Below, in pieces: positions 17,088 through 25,130 of a stretch of DNA of 64,000 nt (position 1 is its first letter; every line of letters begins with the position of its first letter). The notes beneath the pieces were generated by a model, which was not told the DNA's origin, searched no databases, and saw only the letters and a program-made list of their open reading frames with translations. Made by a program: the position numbers and the translations under genes. Origin of the DNA: Variovorax sp. EL159 (GTDB lineage: Bacteria > Pseudomonadota > Gammaproteobacteria > Burkholderiales > Burkholderiaceae_C); contig NZ_FMUJ01000008.1 of the NCBI RefSeq assembly GCF_900100965.1, forward strand, positions 124,001 to 188,000. The letters run 5' to 3'.

Positions 17088-18435
17088 GGGGCGGTACCTC
17101 CGGCAAAGGCTTGAACGGCTCCAGCGACACCCGCCACGCGCCCCGCAGCACGATCTGCGGCCGAGCGCGGCACACCGTGTCTTCGGCCTCGGCGGGGCCG
17201 GCGGCCGGCCCGTAGCGGCCCAGCCAGGCGATCACCGCCGCGGCGCTGCGCGAGAAGCCGAGCGCGCAGCAGACCCACACTGTCGCACCGTCCGCGTTCC
17301 GGCGCTGGCCTTCGATGACCGCCGCCGCGCGTTGCAGCCGCACCGTCGGCGGCACCACGAGGTCGAGCAGGGGCACGCAGCGCGCATGCGGCACGCCGGC
17401 CGGCATCTGCAGCTCGGCGCACAGGCTCACCAGCCGGGGCTGGCCAGCAGCGAGCCATTCGGCATGCGTCGGTCGGCGGCCCAGGCGCAGGCCCGGCACC
17501 ACCTCGACCGAGGCCGGCAGCTTGCGCGTCCAGAGCCACGCATTGAGCGCCGCGCCCAGCCGGTAGGGCGCGAACAGCCAGCGCGCGGCCCAGCCCATGC
17601 GGCCTTGTCCGTTCATCTGGAAGCCGCGCGCGCCCAGGCCGATGTAGTTGAGTGCCACGAGGGCCAGCGATGCCGCCGGCCATGCGAGCCACAACCACAC
17701 ACCGCCGCCATGCAACGCGGCGGCAAGAAAGACCACCGCACCCACGGCATAGAAACCGGCGAGCTTCCAGCGCTGCGCATCGCGCGCGACCTGCCATGCG
17801 CGCGGCATCGACATCACGCGCTCCAGCGGCCACAGCCACACGCACACCAGCCCGAGCAGTGCGCCGGTTGGAATGTCGATGAAGTGGTGCTGCCACGTCG
17901 TGAGCACCGATGCACAAATCGCGAAGGCCCACACATGCAGCACCACGCGCGCCCAGCGCAGGCGCGGCGCGCGCAGGAACTGCCGGTACCAGTCCCACAG
18001 GATCACCGCCAGCGCGATGTGCAGCGACGGCGCCTGGTTGAAGGGCTGGTCGAAGCCGCGTAGCGCGTTGAACAGAAAGGCCGGCGCACCCTCTACCGGC
18101 GGCTGCCCGAAGCTGAAGTGCAGCGGCCACACGATGAAGCAGGTACAGGCGATCAGCGTCGCGGTGACGAGCCGCAGCGCATGCCGGTCCAGCGTGTGTT
18201 TGCTGCGCGCGAGGAACAGCGACAGCGCATAGAAGACGTTGATCGTCCAGTACGGAAAGATCGTCCAGGGCCAGAACGGCACGTGCCGCTCCCAGTCGAA
18301 GGCCATCGACGGCACGTTCGCGCGCGTGGTCGCCCACCAGTTGGCGAAGCCGTAGGTCGCATAGAACAGCGGCCCCAAAAACACCAGCCATGCGGCTGCG
18401 CGCTTCCACGGACGCTGTGCCAGCCAGGCGGTCAT
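17077..18435 (-). CDS. PAP2 / dual-specificity phosphatase fusion (YnbD-like)
   Basis: A 452-residue inner-membrane fusion. Residues ~1-300 hold multiple membrane spans and a PAP2-type phosphatase core (PSLHIA and HHFIDIPTG, the two histidine motifs). The C-terminal ~150 residues form a protein-tyrosine/dual-specificity phosphatase with the Cx5R loop C-A-L-G-F-S-R-S. It starts at ATG 18435 after GGAGG. The architecture is that of E. coli YnbD. In context it could dephosphorylate a phosphatidylglycerophosphate-like or inositol-phosphate-like product made by the CDP-alcohol transferase; the substrate is inferred, not known. Confidence 0.87.
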   Translation of the reverse strand: MTAWLAQRPWKRAAAWLVFLGPLFYATYGFANWWATTRANVPSMAFDWERHVPFWPWTIFPYWTINVFYALSLFLARSKHTLDRHALRLVTATLIACTCFIVWPLHFSFGQPPVEGAPAFLFNALRGFDQPFNQAPSLHIALAVILWDWYRQFLRAPRLRWARVVLHVWAFAICASVLTTWQHHFIDIPTGALLGLVCVWLWPLERVMSMPRAWQVARDAQRWKLAGFYAVGAVVFLAAALHGGGVWLWLAWPAASLALVALNYIGLGARGFQMNGQGRMGWAARWLFAPYRLGAALNAWLWTRKLPASVEVVPGLRLGRRPTHAEWLAAGQPRLVSLCAELQMPAGVPHARCVPLLDLVVPPTVRLQRAAAVIEGQRRNADGATVWVCCALGFSRSAAAVIAWLGRYGPAAGPAEAEDTVCRARPQIVLRGAWRVSLEPFKPLPEVPPHDR

Positions 18436-18468
18436 CGGAAAGCCTCCGTGCTGCGCACTGCGGCGCGA

Positions 18469-18498
18469 GCTTGCTTGGGGCGGCCCGGCGCGGCGCTC
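18469..18498. repeat. Dispersed GC-rich repeat, copy 1
   Basis: Thirty bases beginning GCTTGCTTGGGGCGG are identical to 21049-21078 in the ruvB upstream region. This copy sits in the gap between the YnbC-like and YnbD-like genes, and the YnbC-like stop codon begins inside it. From general knowledge, related sequences recur in Comamonadaceae genomes; that should be checked by search. Confidence 0.7.
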
Positions 18499-20263
18499 AT
18501 CTGCCGGTACGCACCGCCAGCGACACAGTGAAGATGCCCCACTCATCGACCCGCTGGTCGATCTTGCGGAAGCCCGCTTCCTCGACCAGCTGATCCATCT
18601 CGACCTGCGTGCGGCGGCGCATCACCCAGGCCTCGCCCTGGCGGTGGCTGGTGAGTGCGCGGGCGATCATCTCGAGCTGCGGATGCCATGGCTGGCCGGT
18701 GTAGACGAGGTAGCCGCGGTCTTCCACCGCGTCGCCCACGCCCGCGAGCGAGCGCTTGACCATCTCGTTGTCGGGGAACAGCTCGTACAGGCCTGACACC
18801 ACGGCCAGCGTGGGGCGCGGCGTGACGCTCGCAAGGCTCATGCGGTCGAAGGCATCGGCCTGCACGAACTGCGCGACGTCTTCCAGGCCCTTCTCGGCGA
18901 TGAGCGCGCGGCCGTCGCGCACGTTGATGTCGCTGTAGTCGCGCAGCAGGATCGACGCCGCCTTGACGGGGCTTGCCTGCACCGCGTCGAGCACGTAGCG
19001 GCCATGGCCGGCCGCGATGTCCATCACGCGCACCTCGCGGTGCATTTCGGCCAGCCGCTCCATCGCGATGCGCAGCAGCTCCTCGACGTGGATCTTGCGC
19101 TGGCGGATGCCGCGCCAGCCGATGGAGTTCAGATAGGTGTTGTCGATGGAACGGCCCAGCGCGCCCTTGCCTTCGGGGTGGTTGCGGTAGACGTAGTCGA
19201 GCGTGCTGCCCGAGTCGAAGCCGGTCGCGTGGCCGAGCGCGATGCCGCTGGACAGCGCGCCGCCGATGCGCAGGCCGCTGCGCGTCATGGCCCAGTAGAG
19301 GCCGCGCGGAGACAGCGGTGCGAGCGGTTCGGCCAGCGCGCGCGATTCGTCGGCCGTCTCGCCGCTCAGGTGCGCCTCGCGGCGGTCGACCGGCTCGGCC
19401 GGTTCGTCGAAGCGCTGCAGGATGAATTCGCGGATCTGTGCCACGGCGGGCGCACGGTCTTTTTCGCCCAGCGTGTCGTGGAAGAAGCCCGGCAGTTCGG
19501 TCTTGGTCTTGACCGCGCTGCCCAGCCGCTCGAAGAACTGGTGCTGCGGCTTGTGGTGCACCACCCAGTCGGCGCCCGAGATCAGCAGCTGCACCGGCAG
19601 CGTGATCGCGTTGGCATCGGCCACCACGCGGTCGGCCGCTTCGTACAGGTCCAGCAGGATGTTGACCGCGATGGGCCGCGAGATCAGCGGGTCGCTTTCG
19701 TAGCTGGCGATGCGCGCGGGGTCGTGCGTGAGGAACTTCGCCTTCACGTAGCTGTTGACGAAGAACAGGCCGCGCAGCTTGTGCATCAGCGCCAGGCCGG
19801 GCCGCGCGAACGGCACGTAGAGCTTGACCTTGAAGGCCGGCGAGGCCAGCGTGAGGCCGCGCACCTTGGGCGCGTAGTCGTGGGCCCAGGTGGCGATCAG
19901 CACCGCGCCCACGCTCTGCGCGACGACGTGGATGTCCTGCTCGGGCACGCCGTGCGCGCTGCCGATGTGCTGCACGAAGGTCTGCACGTCGCGCACCGAG
20001 GTGCCGAAGCTTGGGCTGTAGCCGCGCTGGCCGGGCGAGCGGCCGTGGCCGCGCGCGTCCCAGGCGAAGAAGTCGAAGTCGGGCAGGTCGAGCTCGTCGA
20101 CCAGGTGCGCCATGCGCGCGCCGTGCTCGTGGCCGCGATGGAACAGCACGATGGCACCGCGCCGCGTGGCGCCCGTGGCGGGCCAGTGGCGGTAGAACAG
20201 CGATTCGCCGTCGTGCGTCTGGAAATGAAGTTCGTTCGGAACGCGTGGGGTCGTTGCAGTCAT
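18497..20263 (-). CDS. Bifunctional alpha/beta hydrolase - SAM methyltransferase (YnbC-like)
   Basis: A 588-residue fusion. The N-terminal ~320 residues are an alpha/beta hydrolase of the monoacylglycerol-lipase type, with the oxyanion region LFHRGHEHG, GHGRSPGQRGY and the nucleophile elbow A-Q-S-V-G-A (Gly replaced by Ala at the first position). The C-terminal half is a class I methyltransferase with motif I VMDIAAGHGRYVLDA. It matches the domain order of E. coli YnbC. ATG at 20263 follows AGGGAC, and the upstream frame extension was rejected. It may remodel or methylate lipid intermediates of the operon; direct evidence is lacking. Confidence 0.88.
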   Translation of the reverse strand: MTATTPRVPNELHFQTHDGESLFYRHWPATGATRRGAIVLFHRGHEHGARMAHLVDELDLPDFDFFAWDARGHGRSPGQRGYSPSFGTSVRDVQTFVQHIGSAHGVPEQDIHVVAQSVGAVLIATWAHDYAPKVRGLTLASPAFKVKLYVPFARPGLALMHKLRGLFFVNSYVKAKFLTHDPARIASYESDPLISRPIAVNILLDLYEAADRVVADANAITLPVQLLISGADWVVHHKPQHQFFERLGSAVKTKTELPGFFHDTLGEKDRAPAVAQIREFILQRFDEPAEPVDRREAHLSGETADESRALAEPLAPLSPRGLYWAMTRSGLRIGGALSSGIALGHATGFDSGSTLDYVYRNHPEGKGALGRSIDNTYLNSIGWRGIRQRKIHVEELLRIAMERLAEMHREVRVMDIAAGHGRYVLDAVQASPVKAASILLRDYSDINVRDGRALIAEKGLEDVAQFVQADAFDRMSLASVTPRPTLAVVSGLYELFPDNEMVKRSLAGVGDAVEDRGYLVYTGQPWHPQLEMIARALTSHRQGEAWVMRRRTQVEMDQLVEEAGFRKIDQRVDEWGIFTVSLAVRTGR

Positions 20264-20300
20264 TGAGTCCCTGTGAGTCTTTCTTGTCTTGTTTTGTTGT

Positions 20301-20942
20301 TCAGTTGCGGCCGGCCGGGCTTGCTGGGCCTGCTGCGGCGGCATCGGCTTCGGCCAGCGCGCGGCGGATGCGGTTGACGGTGGTCCAGGCCACGAGCGCG
20401 GCCACCAGCGGCATCAGCCATGCCGTCCATCCCGGCAGCGGCCAGCCCAGCGCCACGTAGAGGCCGAGCGCGCCGAACACGAAGGCCCGGTCGCTCTTGC
20501 CCAGCGGGCCGTCGTAGCGGCGCGAGGCGCCCACCGTGGGGCCCAGCGCGCCGGCGAATTCGCTCAGCCCGGCCAGCACGATCACCGTGCCGACCCAGAA
20601 CGGGCTGAACGGCAGCACCAGCGCGAAGGGAAGGTAGAGCGCGGCATCGGAGACCACGTCGGTCAGTTCGTTGAGGAAGGCGCCCAGCCTGCTTTGCTGG
20701 TTGTGCTCGCGCGCCAGCATGCCGTCGATGGCGTTGAAGGCCATGCGCAGGAACATCCATGCGGGGATGAGCCCGAAGGCCGCCAGCGAGGGTGCCGCGA
20801 AGAAGAGCCAGAGCCCGAGCACCACCGATACGACGCATGCCGCCAGCGTGACCTGGTTGGCGGTGACACCCATCGCATGCAGGCGGACCACCAGCGGCCG
20901 CAGCAGGGCCTGGAAACGCGGCTTCAGTTCGTAGATCGACAC
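20301..20942 (-). CDS. CDP-alcohol phosphatidyltransferase family protein (YnbA-like)
   Basis: A 213-residue inner-membrane protein with about six hydrophobic segments. It should transfer a phosphatidyl group from CDP-diacylglycerol to an alcohol. The family motif D-x2-D-G-x2-A-R-x8-G-x3-D-x3-D appears as N-A-I-D-G-M-L-A-R...G-A-F-L-N-E-L-T-D, so the first and third aspartates are asparagines. This may be a YnbA-subfamily trait rather than inactivation. The start is GTG at 20942. It is the first gene of the operon running down to 14277 and faces ruvB across a 168-bp intergenic region. Confidence 0.86.
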   Translation of the reverse strand: MSIYELKPRFQALLRPLVVRLHAMGVTANQVTLAACVVSVVLGLWLFFAAPSLAAFGLIPAWMFLRMAFNAIDGMLAREHNQQSRLGAFLNELTDVVSDAALYLPFALVLPFSPFWVGTVIVLAGLSEFAGALGPTVGASRRYDGPLGKSDRAFVFGALGLYVALGWPLPGWTAWLMPLVAALVAWTTVNRIRRALAEADAAAAGPASPAGRN

Positions 20943-21048
20943 GTGCTGGCTTCCCCTCGTTAGTTATATGGCCGAAGCATTCTGCCAGTGAAGAATGGCC
21001 CCCACGCTCGGCACTTCGTGTCCTCGCTGCCCCCCGAGGGGGCCGCTC

Positions 21049-21078
21049 GCTTGCTTGGGGCGGCCCGGCGCGGCGCTC
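21049..21078. repeat. Dispersed GC-rich repeat, copy 2
   Basis: Identical over 30 bases to 18469-18498. Here it is part of a longer block (about 21006-21081) that also contains a C-run/G-run hairpin (CCCCCCGAGGGGG). The block fills most of the divergent promoter region of the YnbA-like gene and ruvB. Confidence 0.7.
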
Positions 21079-21110
21079 GGCACTAAACTCGCAGCCGAAG
21101 AACCCCGCCC

Positions 21111-22175
21111 ATGACGATCCAGACCGACGATTTCGCACCCGCCCCCCAACGCGTGGTGTCCGCAGCCCCCGCTTCGCCCAACGAAGAGGCCATCGAGCGG
21201 GCCTTGCGCCCCAAGCTGCTCGACGAATACGTCGGCCAGGCCAAAGTGCGCGAGCAGCTTGAAATCTTCATCGGCGCCGCGCGCAAGCGCAAGGAAGCGC
21301 TCGACCACGTGCTGCTGTTTGGCCCGCCGGGCCTGGGCAAGACCACGCTGTCGCACATCATCGCGGCCGAGCTGGGCGTCAACCTGCGCCAGACCTCGGG
21401 CCCCGTGCTCGAGAAGCCCAAGGACCTGGCGGCGCTCTTGACCAACCTCGAGCCCAACGACGTGCTCTTCATCGACGAGATCCACCGCCTGAGCCCGGTC
21501 GTCGAAGAAATTTTGTACCCCGCGCTGGAGGACTACCAGATCGACATCATGATCGGCGAGGGCCCCGCGGCGCGCAGCATCAAGCTCGACCTGCAGCCCT
21601 TCACGCTGGTGGGTGCCACCACCCGCGCCGGCATGCTGACCAACCCGCTGCGCGACCGCTTCGGCATCGTCGCGCGGCTGGAGTTCTACACGCCCGAAGA
21701 GCTGGCGCTGATCGTGACCCGCAGCGCGGGGCTGCTCAAGGTCGAGACCGACGCCGCCGGCGGCTTCGAGATCGCTCGCCGCTCGCGCGGCACGCCCCGC
21801 ATTGCCAACCGGCTGCTGCGCCGCGTGCGCGACTACGCCGAAGTGAAGGGCAACGGCCGCATCACCGAAGACATCGCGCACAGGGCGCTGGCCATGCTCG
21901 ACGTCGATCCGCAGGGCTTCGACCTGATGGACAGGAAGCTGCTCGAAGCCGTGATCCACCGTTTCGACGGCGGCCCGGTCGGGCTGGACAACGTGGCGGC
22001 CAGCATCGGCGAAGAGCGCGACACCATCGAGGACGTGATCGAGCCTTACCTCATCCAGCAGGGCTACCTGCAGCGCACGCCGCGCGGGCGCATCGCCACG
22101 CTGGCGGCCTACCGCCACCTCGGCGTGGCCCCGCCTTCCGGCCGCGCGGACGGCCAGGACCTTTTCGGAGCCTGA
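21111..22175 (+). CDS. ruvB: Holliday junction DNA helicase RuvB
   Basis: Hexameric AAA+ motor of the RuvAB branch-migration complex, 354 residues. Walker A is FGPPGLGKTTL near residue 70, Walker B is LFIDEIHRL, and sensor 1 is GATTRAGML. The arginine-finger/sensor region is NPLRDRFGI, and the C-terminal winged helix includes the QGYLQRTPRGR region. It is monocistronic here, separated from ruvA by 17 kb. A hairpin at 22184-22200 lies nine bases after the stop. Confidence 0.98.
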   Translation: MTIQTDDFAPAPQRVVSAAPASPNEEAIERALRPKLLDEYVGQAKVREQLEIFIGAARKRKEALDHVLLFGPPGLGKTTLSHIIAAELGVNLRQTSGPVLEKPKDLAALLTNLEPNDVLFIDEIHRLSPVVEEILYPALEDYQIDIMIGEGPAARSIKLDLQPFTLVGATTRAGMLTNPLRDRFGIVARLEFYTPEELALIVTRSAGLLKVETDAAGGFEIARRSRGTPRIANRLLRRVRDYAEVKGNGRITEDIAHRALAMLDVDPQGFDLMDRKLLEAVIHRFDGGPVGLDNVAASIGEERDTIEDVIEPYLIQQGYLQRTPRGRIATLAAYRHLGVAPPSGRADGQDLFGA

Positions 22176-22183
22176 GACTGGAA

Positions 22184-22200
22184 AGTCCGCCGCGCGGACT
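22184..22200 (+). terminator. Hairpin downstream of ruvB
   Basis: Perfect 7-bp arms (AGTCCGC / GCGGACT) with a CGC loop, followed by GGGTTT. It starts nine bases after the ruvB stop and could act as an intrinsic terminator, although the T-run is short. Confidence 0.5.
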
Positions 22201-22213
22201 GGGTTTAAGGTCT

Positions 22214-22326
22214 TGCCCCTTCCCCCTCTGGGGGAAGGTTGGGATGGGGGCGGGCAGAGCGCCAAGTGGGTACGCCGCTTGCCCCCACCCCGGCCCTCCC
22301 CCAGCGGGGGAGGGAGAAAGTCAAAG
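22214..22326. repeat. GC-rich double-hairpin intergenic element between convergent genes
   Basis: Two perfect hairpins lie in this block: 22218-22238 (CCTTCCCC / GGGGAAGG, 5-nt loop) and 22294-22314 (CCCTCCCCC / GGGGGAGGG, 3-nt loop). The sequence between them is itself partly self-complementary (GGGATGGGGGCGGGCA against TGCCCCCACCCC), so the whole block could fold as one large stem. It separates ruvB from the convergent hydroxylase/YhhN gene and probably serves as a bidirectional terminator. It resembles dispersed hairpin repeats known in related genomes, which is from general knowledge. Confidence 0.6.
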
Positions 22327-24060
22327 TCAGGCAGCAGGCCTTGCGTGCCGCACGATCAACACCTGCGCCACGTAATACGTCGCCAGCACCCACAGCGACG
22401 CCAGCGGCAGCGGCACCACGAACCGGTTCGTCGCCAGCAGCGAATCGCTCAGCATGAAGAAGCATGCGCCCACCGCCACCCACCGCGCCGACGGATCGGT
22501 GTCGTGCAGCACCGCGGCCCGGCCGATGGCCTGCGCGGCCATGCAGGCGATCACCATCACATAGACGCCGACCGGGATGCGCAAGGCCGGTGGCAATCCG
22601 CCGTGCCAGAGAAACGTATACATCGCCGCACCGATCAGCAGCGTCGCCGCCAGCACGCCGCGGCGCGGGAACATGCCGACGCCGATGCGAAAGAGCGCGA
22701 TGTACGCCAGGTGCGCGAGCAGAAAGCCCACGAGGCCGGGCACGAACAGGCTGGCCGGCCCCATCAGCAGCACGTCGCCCGCCAGCGAGCCGACCAGGCC
22801 CGCGAGCAGCAGCGCGTCGAAGCGACCCACCCCACCCGCCTTCATCGCCCGCCGCGCCGCGAAGAAGATGGCGATCGACAGCGCCAGCGGCTTGAAGATG
22901 TAGTGCAGCCACGCGATGTCCAGCGCCGCGCTGGCGGTGGCGAAGGCGGCGGCTTCCACCAGCAGCACCTCGGTGATCGACAGGCGCCCCTGCAGCACGC
23001 CGCCGATGGCCCACAGGCTCGCTGTCAGCGCGGCCAGCCAGACGGCCGACTGCTGCAACGGCATCTCGTCGGAAAACCAGAGGAAGACCGCCACGCCCAC
23101 CAGCAACAGCAGGAACTGCAGGCCGGCAAACCATTTCACGCCGAGGCTCACCGGCGGTTCGTAGCGCGTCACCTTAGTGATGTCGAAGGCCGGCTTGGGA
23201 AAGCGCGCGGCCACGTCGGCCGGCCGCCAGCCCGGTGGCTTGAGCCACACGCGCAGCTTGTCGGCCCAGCTCTTCGCATGCCATGAATCCTTGGCCAGCG
23301 CCCAGTACACCTCGGCGTTGGCCCACAGCGGGTCCCAGCTGCGCAGCTCGCCGCGCGTGCCGTAGACGCAGCGTTCGTCTTCCTCGCGGAAGGTGCCGAA
23401 CATGCGGTCCCACACGATCAGGATGCCGCCGTAGTTGCGGTCCAGGTAGTTGTCGTTCACGGCGTGGTGCACGCGGTGGTTCGACGGCGAGCAGAACCAG
23501 CGGTCGAACCAGCCGAGCTTGCCGACCTGCTCGGTGTGCACCCAGAACTGGTAGAGCAGGTCGATGAGCGACACGATGGCGAACACCACCGGCGGCACGC
23601 CCGCCACCGCCATCGGCATATAGAAGATCCAGCCGAGCAATGCGCCGCTCGATGTCTGCCGCAGCGCGGTCGACAGGTTGTAGTGCTGGCTCTGGTGATG
23701 CACCACGTGCGCCGCCCACAGCACGGCCGACTCGTGGCCCATGCGGTGCAGCCAGTAGTAGCAGAAGTCGTAGAACACCAGCGCCAGCAGCCAGCCGTAC
23801 CAGGTGGTCCAGAAATCGCTGTCGGGGAACAGCGCCACCGCCGAATACACGGCGGTGTAGATGCCGATGCGCAAGAGGCCGGTGAGCACCGCGCTGATCT
23901 GGCTCAGCATGCCCAGCCCGATGCTGTTGACCGCGTCGGCCAGGCGGTAGGTGTCGTGCCCCGTGCCACGGCGTGCACGCACGCGGCCGACCGCGAACTC
24001 GATCGCGATCAGGAGGAAGAAAACGGGGGTCGCGAAAACGATGATCTGGCCAGGGCGCAT
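22327..24060 (-). CDS. Fatty acid hydroxylase/sterol desaturase fused to YhhN (lysoplasmalogenase-like) domain
   Basis: A 577-residue integral membrane fusion. The first ~300 residues are a di-iron fatty-acid-hydroxylase domain with all histidine boxes: HRMGH, HVVHH followed by QSQHYN, and HRVHH. After a soluble linker (WADKLRVWLKPPGW) and another membrane segment, the last ~220 residues are a multi-spanning YhhN/TMEM86 domain (DALLLAGLVGSLAGDVLLM, then SDSLLA). TMEM86 proteins are lysoplasmalogenases, and the hydroxylase half resembles alkylglycerol monooxygenase-type enzymes, so both halves could act on ether lipids. ATG at 24060 was chosen. It is divergent from the LpxH-like gene. Confidence 0.85.
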   Translation of the reverse strand: MRPGQIIVFATPVFFLLIAIEFAVGRVRARRGTGHDTYRLADAVNSIGLGMLSQISAVLTGLLRIGIYTAVYSAVALFPDSDFWTTWYGWLLALVFYDFCYYWLHRMGHESAVLWAAHVVHHQSQHYNLSTALRQTSSGALLGWIFYMPMAVAGVPPVVFAIVSLIDLLYQFWVHTEQVGKLGWFDRWFCSPSNHRVHHAVNDNYLDRNYGGILIVWDRMFGTFREEDERCVYGTRGELRSWDPLWANAEVYWALAKDSWHAKSWADKLRVWLKPPGWRPADVAARFPKPAFDITKVTRYEPPVSLGVKWFAGLQFLLLLVGVAVFLWFSDEMPLQQSAVWLAALTASLWAIGGVLQGRLSITEVLLVEAAAFATASAALDIAWLHYIFKPLALSIAIFFAARRAMKAGGVGRFDALLLAGLVGSLAGDVLLMGPASLFVPGLVGFLLAHLAYIALFRIGVGMFPRRGVLAATLLIGAAMYTFLWHGGLPPALRIPVGVYVMVIACMAAQAIGRAAVLHDTDPSARWVAVGACFFMLSDSLLATNRFVVPLPLASLWVLATYYVAQVLIVRHARPAA

Positions 24061-24154
24061 CGCGCGATTGTGGCGTTGCCGCCGGGCCACACGTCACCGG
24101 GATGTCACGGGGGCGCCATCGTCCGGTCACGTGGCAGTGGGAGCCTACCCGTCC

Positions 24155-25024
24155 ATGCAACGCGACGACGCTTTCCTTCGCGCATGGCGCGACACCGCGA
24201 CCCGGGCCCCCGACCCGGAGGACGAAGACCGCGTACGCCCGCCGCTGCACTTTCGCACGCTGTGGATCTCCGACCTGCACCTGGGCACGCCCGGCTGCCA
24301 GGCCCGCGCGCTGCTCGACTTCCTCAAGCACACCGAGTGCGAGACGCTGTTCCTGGTCGGCGACATCATCGACGGCTGGCAGCTCAAGCGCCACTGGTAC
24401 TGGCCGCAGGCACACAACGACGTGATCCAGAAGCTGCTGCGCAAGGCGCGCAAGGGCACGCGCGTGATCTTCATTCCGGGCAACCACGACGAGTTCGCGC
24501 GCAAGTACCTGCACCACAACTTCGGCGGCATCGACGTGGCCGAGGAATGGATCCACGAGACGGCCGACGGCCGCAAGCTGTGGATCATTCACGGCGACCT
24601 GTTCGACGGCGTGATCCAGTGCGCCAAGTGGCTCGCCTATGTGGGCGATTCGCTCTACGAATTCACGCTCAAGCTCAACCGCCACCTGAACTCGCTGCGC
24701 GCGCGCATGGGGCTGCCGTACTGGTCGCTGTCCAAATACCTCAAGGGCAAGGTCAAGCGCGCCGTGAGCTACGTGGGCGACTTCGAGAACGCCGTGGCGC
24801 GCGAGGCCCGCAAGCGCGGCGCGCAGGGCGTGGTCTGCGGTCACATCCACCATGCCGAGATGCGCGACATCGACGGCATCCTCTACTGCAACGACGGCGA
24901 CTGGGTCGAAAGCCTCACCGCGCTGGCCGAGCATGCGGACGGCACGCTGGAGATCATCGACTGGGCGCAGCACATGCCGGTGCCGTCGAAGGTGCCGGCG
25001 CCGCGCGAAGCGGTCGCGGCCTGA
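24155..25024 (+). CDS. UDP-2,3-diacylglucosamine diphosphatase-like metallophosphoesterase (LpxH family)
   Basis: A 289-residue calcineurin-type phosphoesterase of the COG2908 (LpxH-like) group. Metal-binding motifs appear in order: SDLHLG, VGDIIDGW, IPGNHDEFAR, IIHGDLFDG and CGHIHHAEM. LpxH removes UMP from UDP-2,3-diacylglucosamine in lipid A synthesis. This longer form may instead act on another phospholipid or pyrophosphate, since bacteria often carry both. ATG at 24155 was chosen because homologous sequence begins shortly after it. The 94-bp gap to the divergent hydroxylase gene must contain both promoters. Confidence 0.85.
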   Translation: MQRDDAFLRAWRDTATRAPDPEDEDRVRPPLHFRTLWISDLHLGTPGCQARALLDFLKHTECETLFLVGDIIDGWQLKRHWYWPQAHNDVIQKLLRKARKGTRVIFIPGNHDEFARKYLHHNFGGIDVAEEWIHETADGRKLWIIHGDLFDGVIQCAKWLAYVGDSLYEFTLKLNRHLNSLRARMGLPYWSLSKYLKGKVKRAVSYVGDFENAVAREARKRGAQGVVCGHIHHAEMRDIDGILYCNDGDWVESLTALAEHADGTLEIIDWAQHMPVPSKVPAPREAVAA

Positions 25025-25130
25025 CAAGGCAAGGCTCCACCACGGCCTCTTCGGAGGCTGACCATAATCTGCCGAGGCCGCGCAGATCGATACGTTGTTT
25101 GGCGCCAGGCCTTCCCCCACAAGGCCTTGC

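Noticed and set aside
24114..24130. TCGTCCGGTCACG resembling a sixth regulon site upstream of the LpxH-like gene
   Set aside because: Only the left arm matches; the right arm (GACGA) is absent.
25069..25089. ATCTGC...GCAGAT inverted repeat before the kinase gene
   Set aside because: Six-base arms with a 9-base GC-rich spacer are expected by chance in this sequence, and no second copy was seen.
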